64,000 nucleotides of DNA from Melitaea cinxia (GCF_905220565.1 NC_059416.1:6820001-6884000); one strand, 5' to 3'. Shown: positions 49,391 to 60,005, counted from the stretch's first letter. Translations and numbers: made by a program. The notes: generated from the letters alone by a model not told the origin.

Positions 49391-50030
49391 AAGTTGATAC
49401 GAGTTTTTTTCATGATCCCTGCCTTAATTATTGCTGACAAAATGCATATGTAGATTTTCCCATAAAAGTTTATGGAAAAGTGTCCGTTAAAAATTAACTT
49501 CAATTTTCAGCCTAATCAGACGCTGAAAAGAGACCGAAAATATACGAACTGAATGAAAAAAAATTTGTCAATTATATAAGCGGATACAATCCATCTAACG
49601 GAATATATTAAACCAATATTCCACCATTTCTCACTAAACAATTTCCTTCTAATGCACGTGTCTAAAGTTTTGAAACGAAGCGTCTGCAGATTGCGTAAAC
49701 TTCTGGTACGTTTATATTAGTTGTGCTGTTGAAAGATCGTTCAAGTTTCTGTCAGCGATGTGCTAAATATCTGCTAAACTTAGAATCTTTGGAAATTGAC
49801 CATGGATTGATCTTCTTTAGAAATGTAATCTTGAGTTCAGTAAATAAAGTTAGGTTTTTTTTACTATTTCGCATCTCTATTTACTTCTTCGTTAATGAAA
49901 TTAAGAGAATGATCAAGGTGACTATTTTTGTATTTTTCGTACATTTGTAATTCCATAAGAAAATTTTGTAAATGGATAGATACATTTTTTTATTGAATGA
50001 TTAGGTTTTTATTTTACTTTAAAGCTAATT
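49391..50030. other. Non-coding AT-rich spacer
   Basis: No gene supported; the open frame at 49723-49950 has no recognisable character. Confidence 0.45.
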
Positions 50031-50043
50031 CAGTGGTTCAGGT

Positions 50044-51241
50044 TAGCCGGCGACCCCCCACGGGAGCTCGTGGGGGAGGTCCTTGCCGAGACCTACTCAT
50101 ACGTCTCGGGTAGGAGGGCTCTTGGTGAGAACCCCACGTTGGACGAGATCCTAAAGTTGCGCCAGATGGGGCAAGAAGGGCTAAAGCGCGTCACTACCGA
50201 GCGTCATCACCGCGATGCTCGGCGACGACGAGTCTTGGAAGGCGATGGTCTCCTTCTGAGAGACAGTAATGTCCCAGAAGAAGAATAACGAGCGGATGAG
50301 AGAGGAGGCCGCCGACGAGGCCTCCGTCCGCAGGCGACGAACGGGGGTGCGTACGAGGCGCTACTTAATGCGCCTCCTATGCCCCTGTGCCGGTGTCGGG
50401 CCGGGATGGGAACCCGGTCCTGCTAGACATGGCGTCGTCGGAATTGTTCAGAGGTGAGCCGGACAGTCCCCATGGAGGAGAAGTCTAGCCTTTTCGCCGA
50501 GGTCAGCCTGTCGCTGGAGGGATTCTGTTGCCTGCAGATCCGGGACCCTCCAAATAAAGCGGCTGAAGGCTCCCGCAGGGGTTTTGGTCGGTACTTTTTA
50601 TTTATTTAAGTGATATATCCACAGGCTTATTATGCCCGTGTTTTCGTTATTCCATATATATACATATATATATGTGTGTGTGTGTGTGTATATATATATT
50701 TAACATGCATCGGTACTTCACCGCAACTTTAGAATCGTAGAAGCCTTAATAACTAGTCTTAAAATTTCTAAAAGTCGACGCGAGTCCACTGATCAAGACT
50801 ATTCTACATATTGCTTTTTTATATTTTTATATAGTAATTATTTTTATTATATTTATACTTATTTGCTAACTATATGCTAACTATATGTACACTTATTTTC
50901 TAAGTACAATATATGTAAACTTATTTGCTACTTACATTGTACACTTAACCTATGTTATTGTTAGTAGTTAGGTACTTTTTTTGTGTGCTTAGAAATCGTT
51001 TTATACATTTAACTTTCTTTTTTTTTAATTTTTATTAATATATTCTATGACTAATCCTATCTTATTAAGTACATACCTAAAGCCTTATCATTATACCGAA
51101 CCCGTATCCCTTGGTCGGTATTGTACCCCCAAGTGCTGGTGCCGACATACGGTCTAGGAATAGGCATTATATTCCCGGATAGGCACCCGGGCATCCTGGA
51201 CATCACCCGTAAATGGGCTCTCCTAAGATACCAAAAAAAAA
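50044..51241 (+). mobile_element. 5'-truncated LINE with 13-bp TSD
   Basis: Flanked by perfect 13-bp duplications CAGTGGTTCAGGT (50031-50043 and 51242-51254) and ending in an A run (51233-51241), so it is a target-primed insertion in plus orientation. The first 240 bp are GC-rich and coding-like, followed by a GC-rich 3' UTR (to about 50590), an AT-rich middle (50595-51060) and a GC-richer end. The clade was not determined; a jockey or R1-type origin is likely. Confidence 0.82.
50046..50288 (+). pseudogene. C-terminal tail of a LINE ORF2, truncated
   Basis: About 80 codons, including ENPTLDEILKLRQMGQEGLK, RHHRDARRRRVLEGDGLLL and a stop after VPEEE. This is a charged C-terminal end of a LINE polyprotein; it has no start because the 5' part was never copied. 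GC content is about 60%, far above the surroundings. Confidence 0.65.
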
Positions 51242-51254
51242 CAGTGGTTCAGGT

Positions 51255-52535
51255 ATTAATCAAAACAATTATTACATCACATCAACTCAACTAGGAAAGA
51301 ATACCAATATTCTACATTTTCATACATTGTCTTTCAAGTACCTTTAAAATAAATTACCAAGCTACCACAATCAAGCAAGCATTACTTGGTCTAATAGTGG
51401 TTTATTCTACGGACTACCAAGCATGAGAATTTTTTTTGAGACAAATGTTAACGTCCAAACCATTACGAAAATTATAAAACACGCTTTCGGTTGACGCATC
51501 CTAAACGTGAATAGGTAAGTTGTTTACGTCGAAAACTTATGCACTTAAAGTTTGGCACCGTTTTAACATTTGTTTACGTGTTGGAAAGTAAGTTGGATGA
51601 TAGACTTATAAATCTGTTTTACTTTCATCTTTTATTCAATCTAAGTAGTTATACTTCATTTGTAGCTACACCTATACTCCAACTAGTGTTAGTTAATTTT
51701 AATATTTTTTTGTTTAGTTTGTGTTGTTTATAAATTACATCATTAACATTTTTAGCGGCTCAACATTCCCTTGATTTGTTATCCTTGAATATTTTTGCAT
51801 TTTGATATCGTACTTTGTTTTTATTTAGACGAGTACGTAAACATGTACCAGCGCGTTTCTTTAAAATATTGTTTGATTGGAACTCGGAAACTCGGAACTA
51901 TGATCTCACTAATATTTTTGAGGTTTAAACATAGCAAAATGAGACAACTTACTTCTTTTTTTTTCTGGATAGCGTCGTAGATTGTTTGGTGTTATATATT
52001 ACTCCTTTAATTATAAATTTCTGTGCCTTCGTCAAAATCGGATTCGAACACAGCAACACATTATTATTTAAAATATTTACGGACGTAAATAAAACGTCCT
52101 ATTTTTCAACACTTATATAAAGTTAAATTGCACATAGTCTATTAGTTAGACATGTATGATACCTATTAGTAAAATAATTCATAAGAGCAAAAATAATAAA
52201 TATGTTTTTACCATAATTATAATATATCACTATAAACCAATTTAGTTATAACTATTTATGATCTTTCAAAGTTTTATCAGCTTAGATAATAAAATATGGA
52301 AATGTAGTTTTCATGTCATTGATAATGGCTTGGAGATGTTAAAGCAGATATATTATTGAATCGTAAACGCGCTAATCTGCATTTAGATCGATAAATCACA
52401 GATGGCCGCCATAAAATCTGTCGCCTGTGATGTTTTAGTAAACGTTAGTTTACGCCGCTGACATAATTTAAATGGTCTTCTTGTATAGGATATACATTTC
52501 CCGTTTGTAAAGTACATGTCCCTTTAAAAAGTAAG
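51255..52535. other. Non-coding AT-rich spacer
   Basis: No gene supported. Confidence 0.5.
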
Positions 52536-52539
52536 TTTA

Positions 52540-52715
52540 ATATCATATCAAAAATCGACCGTTCCAGCGGGGATCGAACCTGCATCTCCGACTGACCGTG
52601 CTCTAGCCAATTGAGCTATGGAACGATGTACTCGCTAGATCGAAATTTTTGATATGATGATTTTATATTCGGTCTAAGCGACCGTGGCACCGCGCGCCGT
52701 CTATAGTAAAGTTTA
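52540..52715 (-). repeat. tRNA-like MITE, copy 1 (degenerate)
   Basis: A tRNA-like core (52559-52625, minus strand) lies between inverted ends ATCATATCAAAAAT (52541 side and 52663 side). Compared with copies 2 and 3 it lacks about 6 bases in the anticodon arm (GAGC is followed directly by ACGGTCAGTCGG), so the cloverleaf is broken. The right side continues with the shared tail CGTCTATAGT. Confidence 0.7.
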
Positions 52716-53119
52716 AGGACTTTCCTGATTATGTCATTCAACATTTTATCTGAGTTACATTACCTCGTATCGACATCAATAGTACAATAATGAGTGTATT
52801 CTTAAGTGCATAAATAAAATATTTATACCTGTTGCTACCGCCCTGCTCGCTACCGATAAAAAAGCTAAGGAAAACGATAGAAAGAATTTTTCAGGATATT
52901 AGGAGTGAAACAGCATCTGAAGATGGTCGTAAGAAATATGCAACAGTCAAAAAGAAATCAACGAAGGAAAAGCTGAGAAAGAGGAAATTATAAATTAAGA
53001 CCATGAAATCTGAAGATGGTTTAATTTCTGATGCTGATAGAAGTGAAGGTGTTGAAATAAAACAAAAAAAGGAAAAGTTACGTTTGAAGGAAATTATTTA
53101 CTGATCATTACACATCACT
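52716..53119. other. Non-coding spacer
   Basis: Lys/Glu-rich short frames at 52850-53100 (for example around AAAGCTGAGAAAGAGGAAAT) have stops and no recognisable domain; possibly decayed coding DNA. Confidence 0.35.
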
Positions 53120-53450
53120 CATCACCATTTCAGCCTATCGCAGTCTACTGCTGAACATAGGCCTCCACATGTTTGCGCCAAAATTGGCGTGAACTTATGT
53201 GTATTGCCCATAGTCGCCACACTGGGTAGGCGGGTTGGCGACCGCAGGGCTGGCTTTGTCATACTGAAGACGCTACTGCCCATCTTCGGCCTGCAGTTGG
53301 ATGGTTATCCTGCCATCGGTTGGCTTTATAAGCTCCAAGATGGTAGTGGAACTGTGTTATCCCTTAGTCGCCTCTTACGACACCCACGGAAAGAGAGGGG
53401 GTGGCTATATTCTTTACTGCCGATCCACACAGCAGATATTACACCGTATT
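53120..53450 (-). repeat. Family A SINE-like repeat, near full length
   Basis: Runs from TCAGCCTATCGCAG to CCGATCCACACAGCAG, with a small internal deletion around 53293 (the TGTATTTCAAAGCC segment is missing). Confidence 0.8.
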
Positions 53451-53487
53451 GTTAAATTAAGTCGCAGGCAACACTATTAGTCCAAAA

Positions 53488-53871
53488 TTCATGATTCATG
53501 TCTACCACGGTCTTATACACAGGTCGTGCAACTACAGTAGTGGGATGGGGGTACGTTGGCTAAATGGTTGCACTTTTCTTTTCAATTTACGGCCACCGGT
53601 GGCTTGACGATCGATAGGTGTGTTGTACAACGAAGACAAATAACCAATTACAATGAAACGTCACTCAATATGACAAATTACAATGAAGCGTCACTCAACC
53701 AGCGTGCGCACTGCGCGCCGTACCACATGACCACATACATCGGTAGCATAGATGTAAAGCGGTATTGACGCGAACGAAAGGTTATGACACTATCGTACTA
53801 ATCTCTCACCACTGATATTGGGCTTAGTGGCATGACCCGTGTATAAGACCGTGGTAGACATGGATCATGAA
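53488..53871. mobile_element. MITE with about 40-bp inverted ends
   Basis: The left end TTCATGATTCATGTCTACC and the right end (rc) TTCATGATCCATGTCTACC continue as inverted repeats through ACGGTCTTATACAC for about 40 bp. Inside, AATTACAATGAA(A/G)CGTCACTCAA occurs twice (about 53648 and 53676). No ORF of note. 384 bp. The I-type LINE lies immediately beside its right end, using the last bases as part of its own target duplication. Confidence 0.78.
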
Positions 53872-54181
53872 CTGTTGTTGTTTTAAAATTTATCCCCAAT
53901 AGGGAAAGGCAAAGGACTATAATCCATACAGCCTAGTCTGAATTTGTAAGTTTCGTTCTGATATATCAAAAGGCCGGAGCCAAGTCTGAAGTAACTTTAT
54001 TGTTCTTCTGATTCGATGACTGGTAGAGTAAGGCCGAAACCAAGTCTGAAATTTCATATTTTCGTCTACTCTTCTTTGTCTATAAGTGATAGGCGAGGTC
54101 GAAACCAAGTCTGTAATAGGCCGAAGCCTGAAATATCAAAATAAAATTTCACATCCGATGAATGAAGGTCCTGATCCTGTT

Positions 54182-57100
54182 TCAAATATCATTGATAGTA
54201 TTGCAAATAAATTCAAATATACTAGTATAGTTATCCAAATTAGTCAATAAATCTTGTGTATTGCGCGGGACATTTTTTGGTCCAGAAGTTGATAACAAGT
54301 TGGCTATAAATAAGAGGCGTTCCAGATTAAAAGCGGAGCATTCAAAAAATATGTGATCTAAAGACTGTGTAGAGTTGTTGGTGCAATGTGGGCAAACGGG
54401 CGATGAGATGATACGCATACGATTCAAATGTGCATTAAATCTGCAATGTCCAAATCTCAAGCGGCATAGTATTGTATAATATTTTCTGCTTCTATGTTGA
54501 TGCGATTTAGTAAACCAAGGACTTTTTCCAATATCTTGATTTATCTGAGCATACCAAGATCCTTTTCTTAACAAGGTTTGTCGCCAAAGATCACGCCAAT
54601 CAGATAGGATTTTTGATTTAATAGCAACTAATAGATCAGTGTATGGTACGGCAACATTCTCATCAACAGGGCTGCCGCTGTCACTGTCAACAATTGAACG
54701 TGCCAGAAAGTCCACATGTTCATTTCCCCTTACTCCTATATGTGAAGGTGTCCACAATAATTTGATGTTGTAGTTTCTTCTGGATAGTTGATAAAGGAGA
54801 TGTCTTATTTCTAAAATGATGAAGTTTGTATTAGCACTGAATTGATAATTATCTAAAGCCTTTAGAACGCTCATACTGTCAGTAATGATCAGCCAATATT
54901 GATTAGTTTGTTTTTTAATGAATTCTAGGGCAGCAGTAATTGCTAGAGCTTCAGCTGTAAATATTGATATCTCCTTTTTCAATCTGACGCCTTGGCCAAA
55001 CTTCAGATGAGGTACGTAATAGGCCATGGAAACATTTATATCATTTTTTGATCCATCTGTGTAAACTTGTTTGAACTTATCAGAGTATTGTGCTATGAGG
55101 TTGTAAACTTCCTGGCGCTCTTTTAGCTTATGGTCAATAATAATATCGATTTGATTAATAAGACAGTCAAACTCCTTTTCGTAACACATCCAATTGCTAG
55201 AACTGTGTATTTTGTGTTGGTTATTTAGATTTAACATGAATGAATATTCGAAGAGAATAAATGGGTTATTAGAAGTTAATGGAGCATTTACAGGATATTT
55301 ACTATGTAAGTAATTAAGCTTTTTAATTAGAGGATGATTACTAATGGAAAACAGTTTTAGCAAAAAACAGTATTTCAAATATTTAAATCTAAGGTGTAAA
55401 GGGGAAATGTTGCACTCGACCTGTAACGAATTAATTGGGGTTGTTTTCATGGCGCCAGTGATAAGTCTCAGGCTGTGATTTTGAATAATATTTAATTTGT
55501 TAACCAACTTGTCATTAGCAGAAAAACATAGAAATCCATATTCAAAATGACTGCGTACAAGAGATTTATATAGGGTAAGAAGGATTTTTGGATCAGAACC
55601 CCAATATGTTTTTGCAAGAGACTTTAAAATATTAAGAGCCTTAAGAGCTCTATCAACTATGTGGTCTACATATTTGTTCCATGATAAGTTATTCATGAAT
55701 ATAACACCTAAAAATTTAACTTCATTTGTGATAAGAAGAGATATATTATTATAGTTTATTTTAATTCTTTCAGACCCTACTTTATTAAAAACTATGACTT
55801 TAGACTTTTCAAAGCTAATGTCCAATGCAAGATAATTAAAATAAGAATTTAATTTAACTAAAGCTTCGTTTAACTTAAGATTTAGGGTAGTTATATTATT
55901 ACTAGAACAATAGACTACCAAATCATCAGCAAACTGTAAATTGTATATATGAGAGCCTAGAATTAAGTTTAATCTATGTATATAAAGTGTGAAAATCAAT
56001 GGACTCAAAATGCTACCTTGACATGTACCTTTATGAGAAAGCCTTGGACCAATAAGTCTATTATTATACTTAACAAATACCTTCCTACTGTGCAAAAAAT
56101 TAAAAATCCATTGTATAACTTTTACAGGTAAACCAATCGCAGCTAATTCCGTGGATAGAATATGATGGTTAACATTATTAAAGGCTCCAACTACATCGAA
56201 GAAAACTCCAGCGAGAGCTTGCTTTGATTGTATAGCATTATAAATATCAAGATGTAAGTGAGCAATGCTCTCCCTTGAAGACCTGCCTCTTCTAAAACCA
56301 AACTGATTAGAAGGTAAAATATGATTAGACTCTATGAAATGTTCCAATCTTTGTTTTAAAAGTTGTTCAAATATTTTTCCCATGCAAGAAGTCAATGCTA
56401 TAGGTCTATATGAATCAAAGTTAAACTTGTCCTTGTTGGGTTTTAAGATAGGTACTAAACAATCAACCTTCCAATCCATAGGAATAAGATTATGCTCCCA
56501 AAGAAGATTCAGGATATTTAATAAAATTAGTTTAGATTGAGAAGACAGGTGTTTAAGCATTTTATATGAAATGTAGTCAAGGCCAGGTGTAGAGTCTTTT
56601 CTGGATGAAATAGCAGAATTTAATTCGACAATGGTAAAAGATTTTATAATAAAATTTTGATTAGGAAGAATATGGCAGAAAGAATTAAGATTAAAGGCTG
56701 GCTCTACAGTATCTGGAGTATATTTTTTGAGAAAATCAAAGATCCAAGAATAGTCAGAGTTGTTATGGGAAGGTGGAGAATAGCTTTTGTTAAATTTTCG
56801 CATATACGTCCAAATGACTGATATAGGAGTTGATCTGTTAAATTGTTCACAAAGTTTTATCCAACTGTTTCTTCTCTCATTTCTGATAATATATTTTTTG
56901 GTGGCTTGTAGTCTTTTAAAATTAATGTAATTAGCCTCAGTGGGATCAGATTTAAAAGTCAAATAAGCGTTTTTGCTATTTAATACGGCTTTGGTGCAAT
57001 TGAAATTCCACCAAGGAAGAAGTTTTTTTTTTTTATTTAAGTTAGAAGGAGAGCATGAAGATAAAGCTGTATTAACCAAAGAGTGCTTAGAAATAGAAGA

Positions 57101-57964
57101 TGATTTCCACAGTGCTGAGTGTAAAATATCTGTAAATTTTGTGTAGTTATGAAGGGGGTCTTGTGTATCAAGAGAAAATTCAGTGAGCAATAGTTGGACA
57201 TTTAAATTATAAATGTTCCAATCAACGTTGTTCAGGTTAGGGAAGCAGGGTAGTGAGCTACTATTGGGAATAGGAGTGGCATTGTAATGATTGTTATTAA
57301 GTAAAATTTTTGTGATTACAGGAAAGTGGTAGCTGCCTAAGGGATCGTCATGTACTGACCAGTCACACTCTAGAGCCAATGGAGGTGATACTATGGTTAA
57401 GTCAAGAGCATTCTGTCTCCATATGTGCGAACCAACAGTGGTCATACTTCCGTCATTAAGTATAACCAAATTATTGTTATTGATAGAGTCTAAAATGTCT
57501 TTGCCTCGACAATTAGAAGTAGAACAGCCCCAGGCTGAGTTTAGGCCATTAAAATCTCCTGCTAGGAAGATTGGTTCTGGTAAACTTTTAATTAACCTGT
57601 CTAGTTTAGATTTAGAAAAAGCAGGATTGCAATTAGTTGGACTGTAAAAGCTTATGATAGTAAGTTCTTTGTTGCTAGAGTATTTTATACGAACAACAAC
57701 ATTTTGAATGGAGTCATCATAAAAAGTATCAATTTTAGAATAAGAAATAGAGCTATGTATTAATATGGCTACGCCATTGTGGGTGTTTCCTGAATCAAGA
57801 CGAATTACATTGTAATGACGTATCTTAAATTTTTGACAAGGCTTTAACCAAGTCTCACAAATTAACGCAATGTGAATATTTTTGTCCAAAAGGAAATAAT
57901 TAAAAATATGTTGATTGTGTAGAATACTCTGAGCATTCCATTGCACAATATTTAAAGTATCCAT
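54182..57964 (-). CDS. LINE ORF2: endonuclease, reverse transcriptase, RNase H
   Basis: 1,260 residues from the ATG at 57964 (MDTLNIVQWNAQSI), 10 bp after ORF1 ends. Endonuclease: NIVQWNAQS at the start, ICETWL near 38, GDFNGLNSAWGC near 138, LDLTIVS and SYHFPVI (the usual SDH box reads SYH). RT: STPGLDYISYKML, WKVDCLVPILKPNKDKFN, SYRPIALTSCMGKIFEQLL, NQFGFRRGRSSRESIAHL, GVFFDVVGAFNNVNHHIL, GTCQGSILSPLIFTLYIH, and the catalytic box as FADD (LQFADDLVVY, near 678). RNase H from about 967: YTDGSKND, FTAEALAITAALE, IITDSMSVLKAL, WTPSHIGVRGNEHVDFLAR, which supply the D, E, D and late H/D residues. The C-terminal CPHCTNNSTQSLDHIFFEC is a CCHC finger. No frameshift or stop interrupts it. Confidence 0.94.
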   Translation of the reverse strand: MDTLNIVQWNAQSILHNQHIFNYFLLDKNIHIALICETWLKPCQKFKIRHYNVIRLDSGNTHNGVAILIHSSISYSKIDTFYDDSIQNVVVRIKYSSNKELTIISFYSPTNCNPAFSKSKLDRLIKSLPEPIFLAGDFNGLNSAWGCSTSNCRGKDILDSINNNNLVILNDGSMTTVGSHIWRQNALDLTIVSPPLALECDWSVHDDPLGSYHFPVITKILLNNNHYNATPIPNSSSLPCFPNLNNVDWNIYNLNVQLLLTEFSLDTQDPLHNYTKFTDILHSALWKSSSISKHSLVNTALSSCSPSNLNKKKKLLPWWNFNCTKAVLNSKNAYLTFKSDPTEANYINFKRLQATKKYIIRNERRNSWIKLCEQFNRSTPISVIWTYMRKFNKSYSPPSHNNSDYSWIFDFLKKYTPDTVEPAFNLNSFCHILPNQNFIIKSFTIVELNSAISSRKDSTPGLDYISYKMLKHLSSQSKLILLNILNLLWEHNLIPMDWKVDCLVPILKPNKDKFNFDSYRPIALTSCMGKIFEQLLKQRLEHFIESNHILPSNQFGFRRGRSSRESIAHLHLDIYNAIQSKQALAGVFFDVVGAFNNVNHHILSTELAAIGLPVKVIQWIFNFLHSRKVFVKYNNRLIGPRLSHKGTCQGSILSPLIFTLYIHRLNLILGSHIYNLQFADDLVVYCSSNNITTLNLKLNEALVKLNSYFNYLALDISFEKSKVIVFNKVGSERIKINYNNISLLITNEVKFLGVIFMNNLSWNKYVDHIVDRALKALNILKSLAKTYWGSDPKILLTLYKSLVRSHFEYGFLCFSANDKLVNKLNIIQNHSLRLITGAMKTTPINSLQVECNISPLHLRFKYLKYCFLLKLFSISNHPLIKKLNYLHSKYPVNAPLTSNNPFILFEYSFMLNLNNQHKIHSSSNWMCYEKEFDCLINQIDIIIDHKLKERQEVYNLIAQYSDKFKQVYTDGSKNDINVSMAYYVPHLKFGQGVRLKKEISIFTAEALAITAALEFIKKQTNQYWLIITDSMSVLKALDNYQFSANTNFIILEIRHLLYQLSRRNYNIKLLWTPSHIGVRGNEHVDFLARSIVDSDSGSPVDENVAVPYTDLLVAIKSKILSDWRDLWRQTLLRKGSWYAQINQDIGKSPWFTKSHQHRSRKYYTILCRLRFGHCRFNAHLNRMRIISSPVCPHCTNNSTQSLDHIFFECSAFNLERLLFIANLLSTSGPKNVPRNTQDLLTNLDNYTSIFEFICNTINDI

Positions 57965-57974
57965 AAAGTACAAA

Positions 57975-59060
57975 TTATTTATTAGTAACCTTTTTTAATG
58001 TATCTTGCAGGACATTTTTAATATTTTGGGAAGAGATAGGTATTTCATTATTTTTGTTTAGTGTTATAAGTTTTACTAAAGCTTCTGTAATAGATTTGAG
58101 TATTATTTCGGAATTTAAAAGAGATAAGAACTGATCAGTTTTGTTTAATGATGGAAAGTGAGAGCTGTTTAAAACATCAACAAAGCTTTTTTTCTGAAAT
58201 TTATCTCTGTTAAGCTGGATTTTTTCTTTTTTAACAGGGCATGCAGGGGATATGGCAATGTGATTGCCAGAGCAGTGACAGCAACTGGCTGCAGTATAAG
58301 GAGTCTGACAATCTTTAAAATTGTGACCTTCGCCACAAATGCTGCATCTTTGTGAATTTTTACAGAATTTTGCAATATGACCATATCTTAAACACTTTAG
58401 ACACTGCTTTACTGGCGGGATGTACTGCCGTACTTCGAACCGCCAGCTGTTGAGGTCCACACTATCTGGTAAATTGGGACAGGAAAAGGTTATAGAAATT
58501 GTTTTTGTGGGGATTAATTTTATTTCTCCATTTTCTCTTACACGTCGCATAAATCTACGTATAGATATAATATTTTTCGTGCTAGTTAGAGCTGAATATA
58601 TTTCTTTATTGGATAATTCTATAGGCACATGAGAAATTACCCCAGTGACCTCTGTAGCGGCAGCCGGAAGGGAAGCTTTAAGTTTGTACCCATCAAGATA
58701 TTTTTTGTTGCCTAAGACCGCGTTAGCAAAAGCAGGTCTATCAAAGATAACTCCAACTTTACTTTTATTAATGCGTTTTAGTTGTTTCACGCCTTTATTA
58801 TATTTTTTTATGCTATTAGCGAGTGTCATCATGTCTCTTGTTCCGATTGGCTTGTCAGCCTCTGTACTCTCCAGGAATACAATATAGTCAAAATTACCCC
58901 CGTTCTCAGGGTAGTGCCGCACGTAATCGGCTACCCGAAACGGGGCATACCTTTCGGCGTCTGTTAGCTCAACAGATTTTATGGACTCGGAGTCGGAGCT
59001 CAACGAGTCGTCCTCAGCGTTACCTTCCTCCTTCTTTTTCCTTTTCTTACTTCTCCCCAT
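57975..59060 (-). CDS. LINE ORF1: gag-like zinc-knuckle protein
   Basis: 361 residues. A basic, Lys-rich start (MGRSKKRKKKEE) and an acidic Ser-rich stretch come first, followed by a gag-like RNA-binding region, then three cysteine/histidine knuckles at about residues 217-275: CLKCLRYGHIAKFC, CSICGEGHNFKDC and CCHCSGNHIAISPAC. The C-terminal tail is Lys/Asn-rich. It is expected to package element RNA. The spacing to ORF2 (10 bp) suggests translation by reinitiation or a similar route; this is inference from other LINEs. Confidence 0.9.
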   Translation of the reverse strand: MGRSKKRKKKEEGNAEDDSLSSDSESIKSVELTDAERYAPFRVADYVRHYPENGGNFDYIVFLESTEADKPIGTRDMMTLANSIKKYNKGVKQLKRINKSKVGVIFDRPAFANAVLGNKKYLDGYKLKASLPAAATEVTGVISHVPIELSNKEIYSALTSTKNIISIRRFMRRVRENGEIKLIPTKTISITFSCPNLPDSVDLNSWRFEVRQYIPPVKQCLKCLRYGHIAKFCKNSQRCSICGEGHNFKDCQTPYTAASCCHCSGNHIAISPACPVKKEKIQLNRDKFQKKSFVDVLNSSHFPSLNKTDQFLSLLNSEIILKSITEALVKLITLNKNNEIPISSQNIKNVLQDTLKKVTNK

Positions 59061-59193
59061 CTCTTGATTAATTTATAAGTATTTATTTATAAAAAACTCC
59101 AGTGAATGAATTATAAAATTAATAAAATATTTTTGAAAAAAAAAGACCGCCTTTTCACTTCAAAGTTCCCGCGCTTTTTCTGGATCATGAACT

Positions 59194-59241
59194 TTCACGG
59201 TTGACGGTCTGTGATGTGTACGGTGTCTACTGTCTACCAAG
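59194..59241. other. Short original sequence between LINE and hAT
   Basis: 48 bp between the I-type LINE's right duplication and the hAT left end. It probably belongs to the original KCTD9 upstream DNA. Confidence 0.5.
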
Positions 59242-59638
59242 CAGGGCTGCCAGATGTACGATTCAAATCGTACTCATACGATTTTTTTGCGTTTTTACTC
59301 ATGTACGATCGCTAGACCAAGATCGTACACAAAATGTACGATTTTTATATTCCTATTACCTGGAAGCATTTCATAGTTAAAAAAATGTCATCCACCGGCA
59401 AGCATGAATTTAGGAGAACTACCCCAACTACCAAGCGCGTGCCTAGATCTTTTACTTGAATAAAGTCTCTTTGAATAATCATATAACAGCTGTATTTGTT
59501 TGCTTTCTAACAAAACTAATATATATAATATAGATATTTTCTCTTTTGGTATTATTTGCGACTTGAAAAAAAACACATTTTGAAATAAAAAAAAATTGAA
59601 AATTATAAAACACTGGCTCAATTTACTTTAAATTTGTT

Positions 59639-59740
59639 ATGTTTTCCCCATTGCTGTCAGATTGTGAACGAGCATTCAGCGAAGTTTATTTAATCAAAAC
59701 AAAACTTAGAAACAGTTTATCCAATGATACACGTACCTAA
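59639..59740 (+). pseudogene. hAT transposase C-terminal dimerisation fragment
   Basis: Plus-strand frame from 59639: FSPLLSDCERAFSEVYLIKT followed by KLRNSLSNDT and a stop shortly after. This is the conserved end of hAT transposases (the hydrophobic patch with ER-x-FS ... K-x-K-x-R-N-x-L). The rest of the transposase is missing. Confidence 0.75.
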
Positions 59741-59932
59741 GTGCAAATTATTAGCTAAGCAATCAATTAAGAAGAAACGAAAATTTTACGAAGTTTAACC
59801 CAACAAATTCTTTTATTAAAAAATATGACCACAGAAAATTTTGTATGAGTGTAACAAATAGTTTTATTACATTTATTTTCTAAAACTAAACGAATATTGA
59901 TAAACATTTTTGAATATCATATCAATAATTGA

Positions 59933-60005
59933 CCGCTCCAGCGGGATTCGAACCCGCGTCTCCGACTGACCGTGTCGGCGCTCTTGCCAATTAAGCTATG
60001 GAACG
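59933..60005 (-). other. tRNA-like cloverleaf, copy 2 (73 nt)
   Basis: Reading 60005 to 59933 a complete cloverleaf can be drawn: acceptor CGTTCCA with TGGAGCG (7 pairs, one G-U), TA, D stem GCTT/GAGC, anticodon stem CCGAC/GTCGG with 7-nt loop ACGGTCA, 4-nt variable loop, and T arm GCGGG-TTCGAAT-CCCGC. The triplet in anticodon position is GGT, which would be a threonine type, but base 33 is C instead of the usual T and there is no CCA or clear terminator. It sits inside a repeat with inverted ends, so it is probably a tRNA-derived mobile repeat and not a working gene. Confidence 0.6.

Larger units (their letters stand above)
53874..59180 (-). mobile_element. Full-length I-type LINE, intact ORFs, 13-bp TSD
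   Basis: Bounded by perfect 13-bp duplications TGGATCATGAACT (53861-53873 and 59181-59193). Minus-strand order: 5' UTR (59180-59061), ORF1 with zinc knuckles (59060-57975), ORF2 with endonuclease, RT and RNase H (57964-54182), and a 308-bp 3' UTR ending in a CAACAAC tail at 53874. It is 5,307 bp. RNase H in ORF2 and a CCHC ORF1 place it in the I group (I/Nimb/LOA); the exact clade is not settled. Open ORFs and identical duplications indicate a recent, possibly active copy. Confidence 0.9.

Noticed and set aside
50269..50457. Arg-rich open frame in a GC-rich block
   Set aside because: Lies in the 3' UTR of the truncated LINE, in a different frame from the real C-terminal tail.
53917..54108. 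Minus-strand frame after the LINE ORF2
   Set aside because: It is LINE 3' UTR; repeated phrases (CAAGTCTGAA) make the frame look regular, but no domain is present.
59933..60005. Functional tRNA-Thr gene
   Set aside because: Cloverleaf is complete, but base 33 is C, it is part of a repeated mobile unit, and no run of T ends it downstream. Described as tRNA-like instead.
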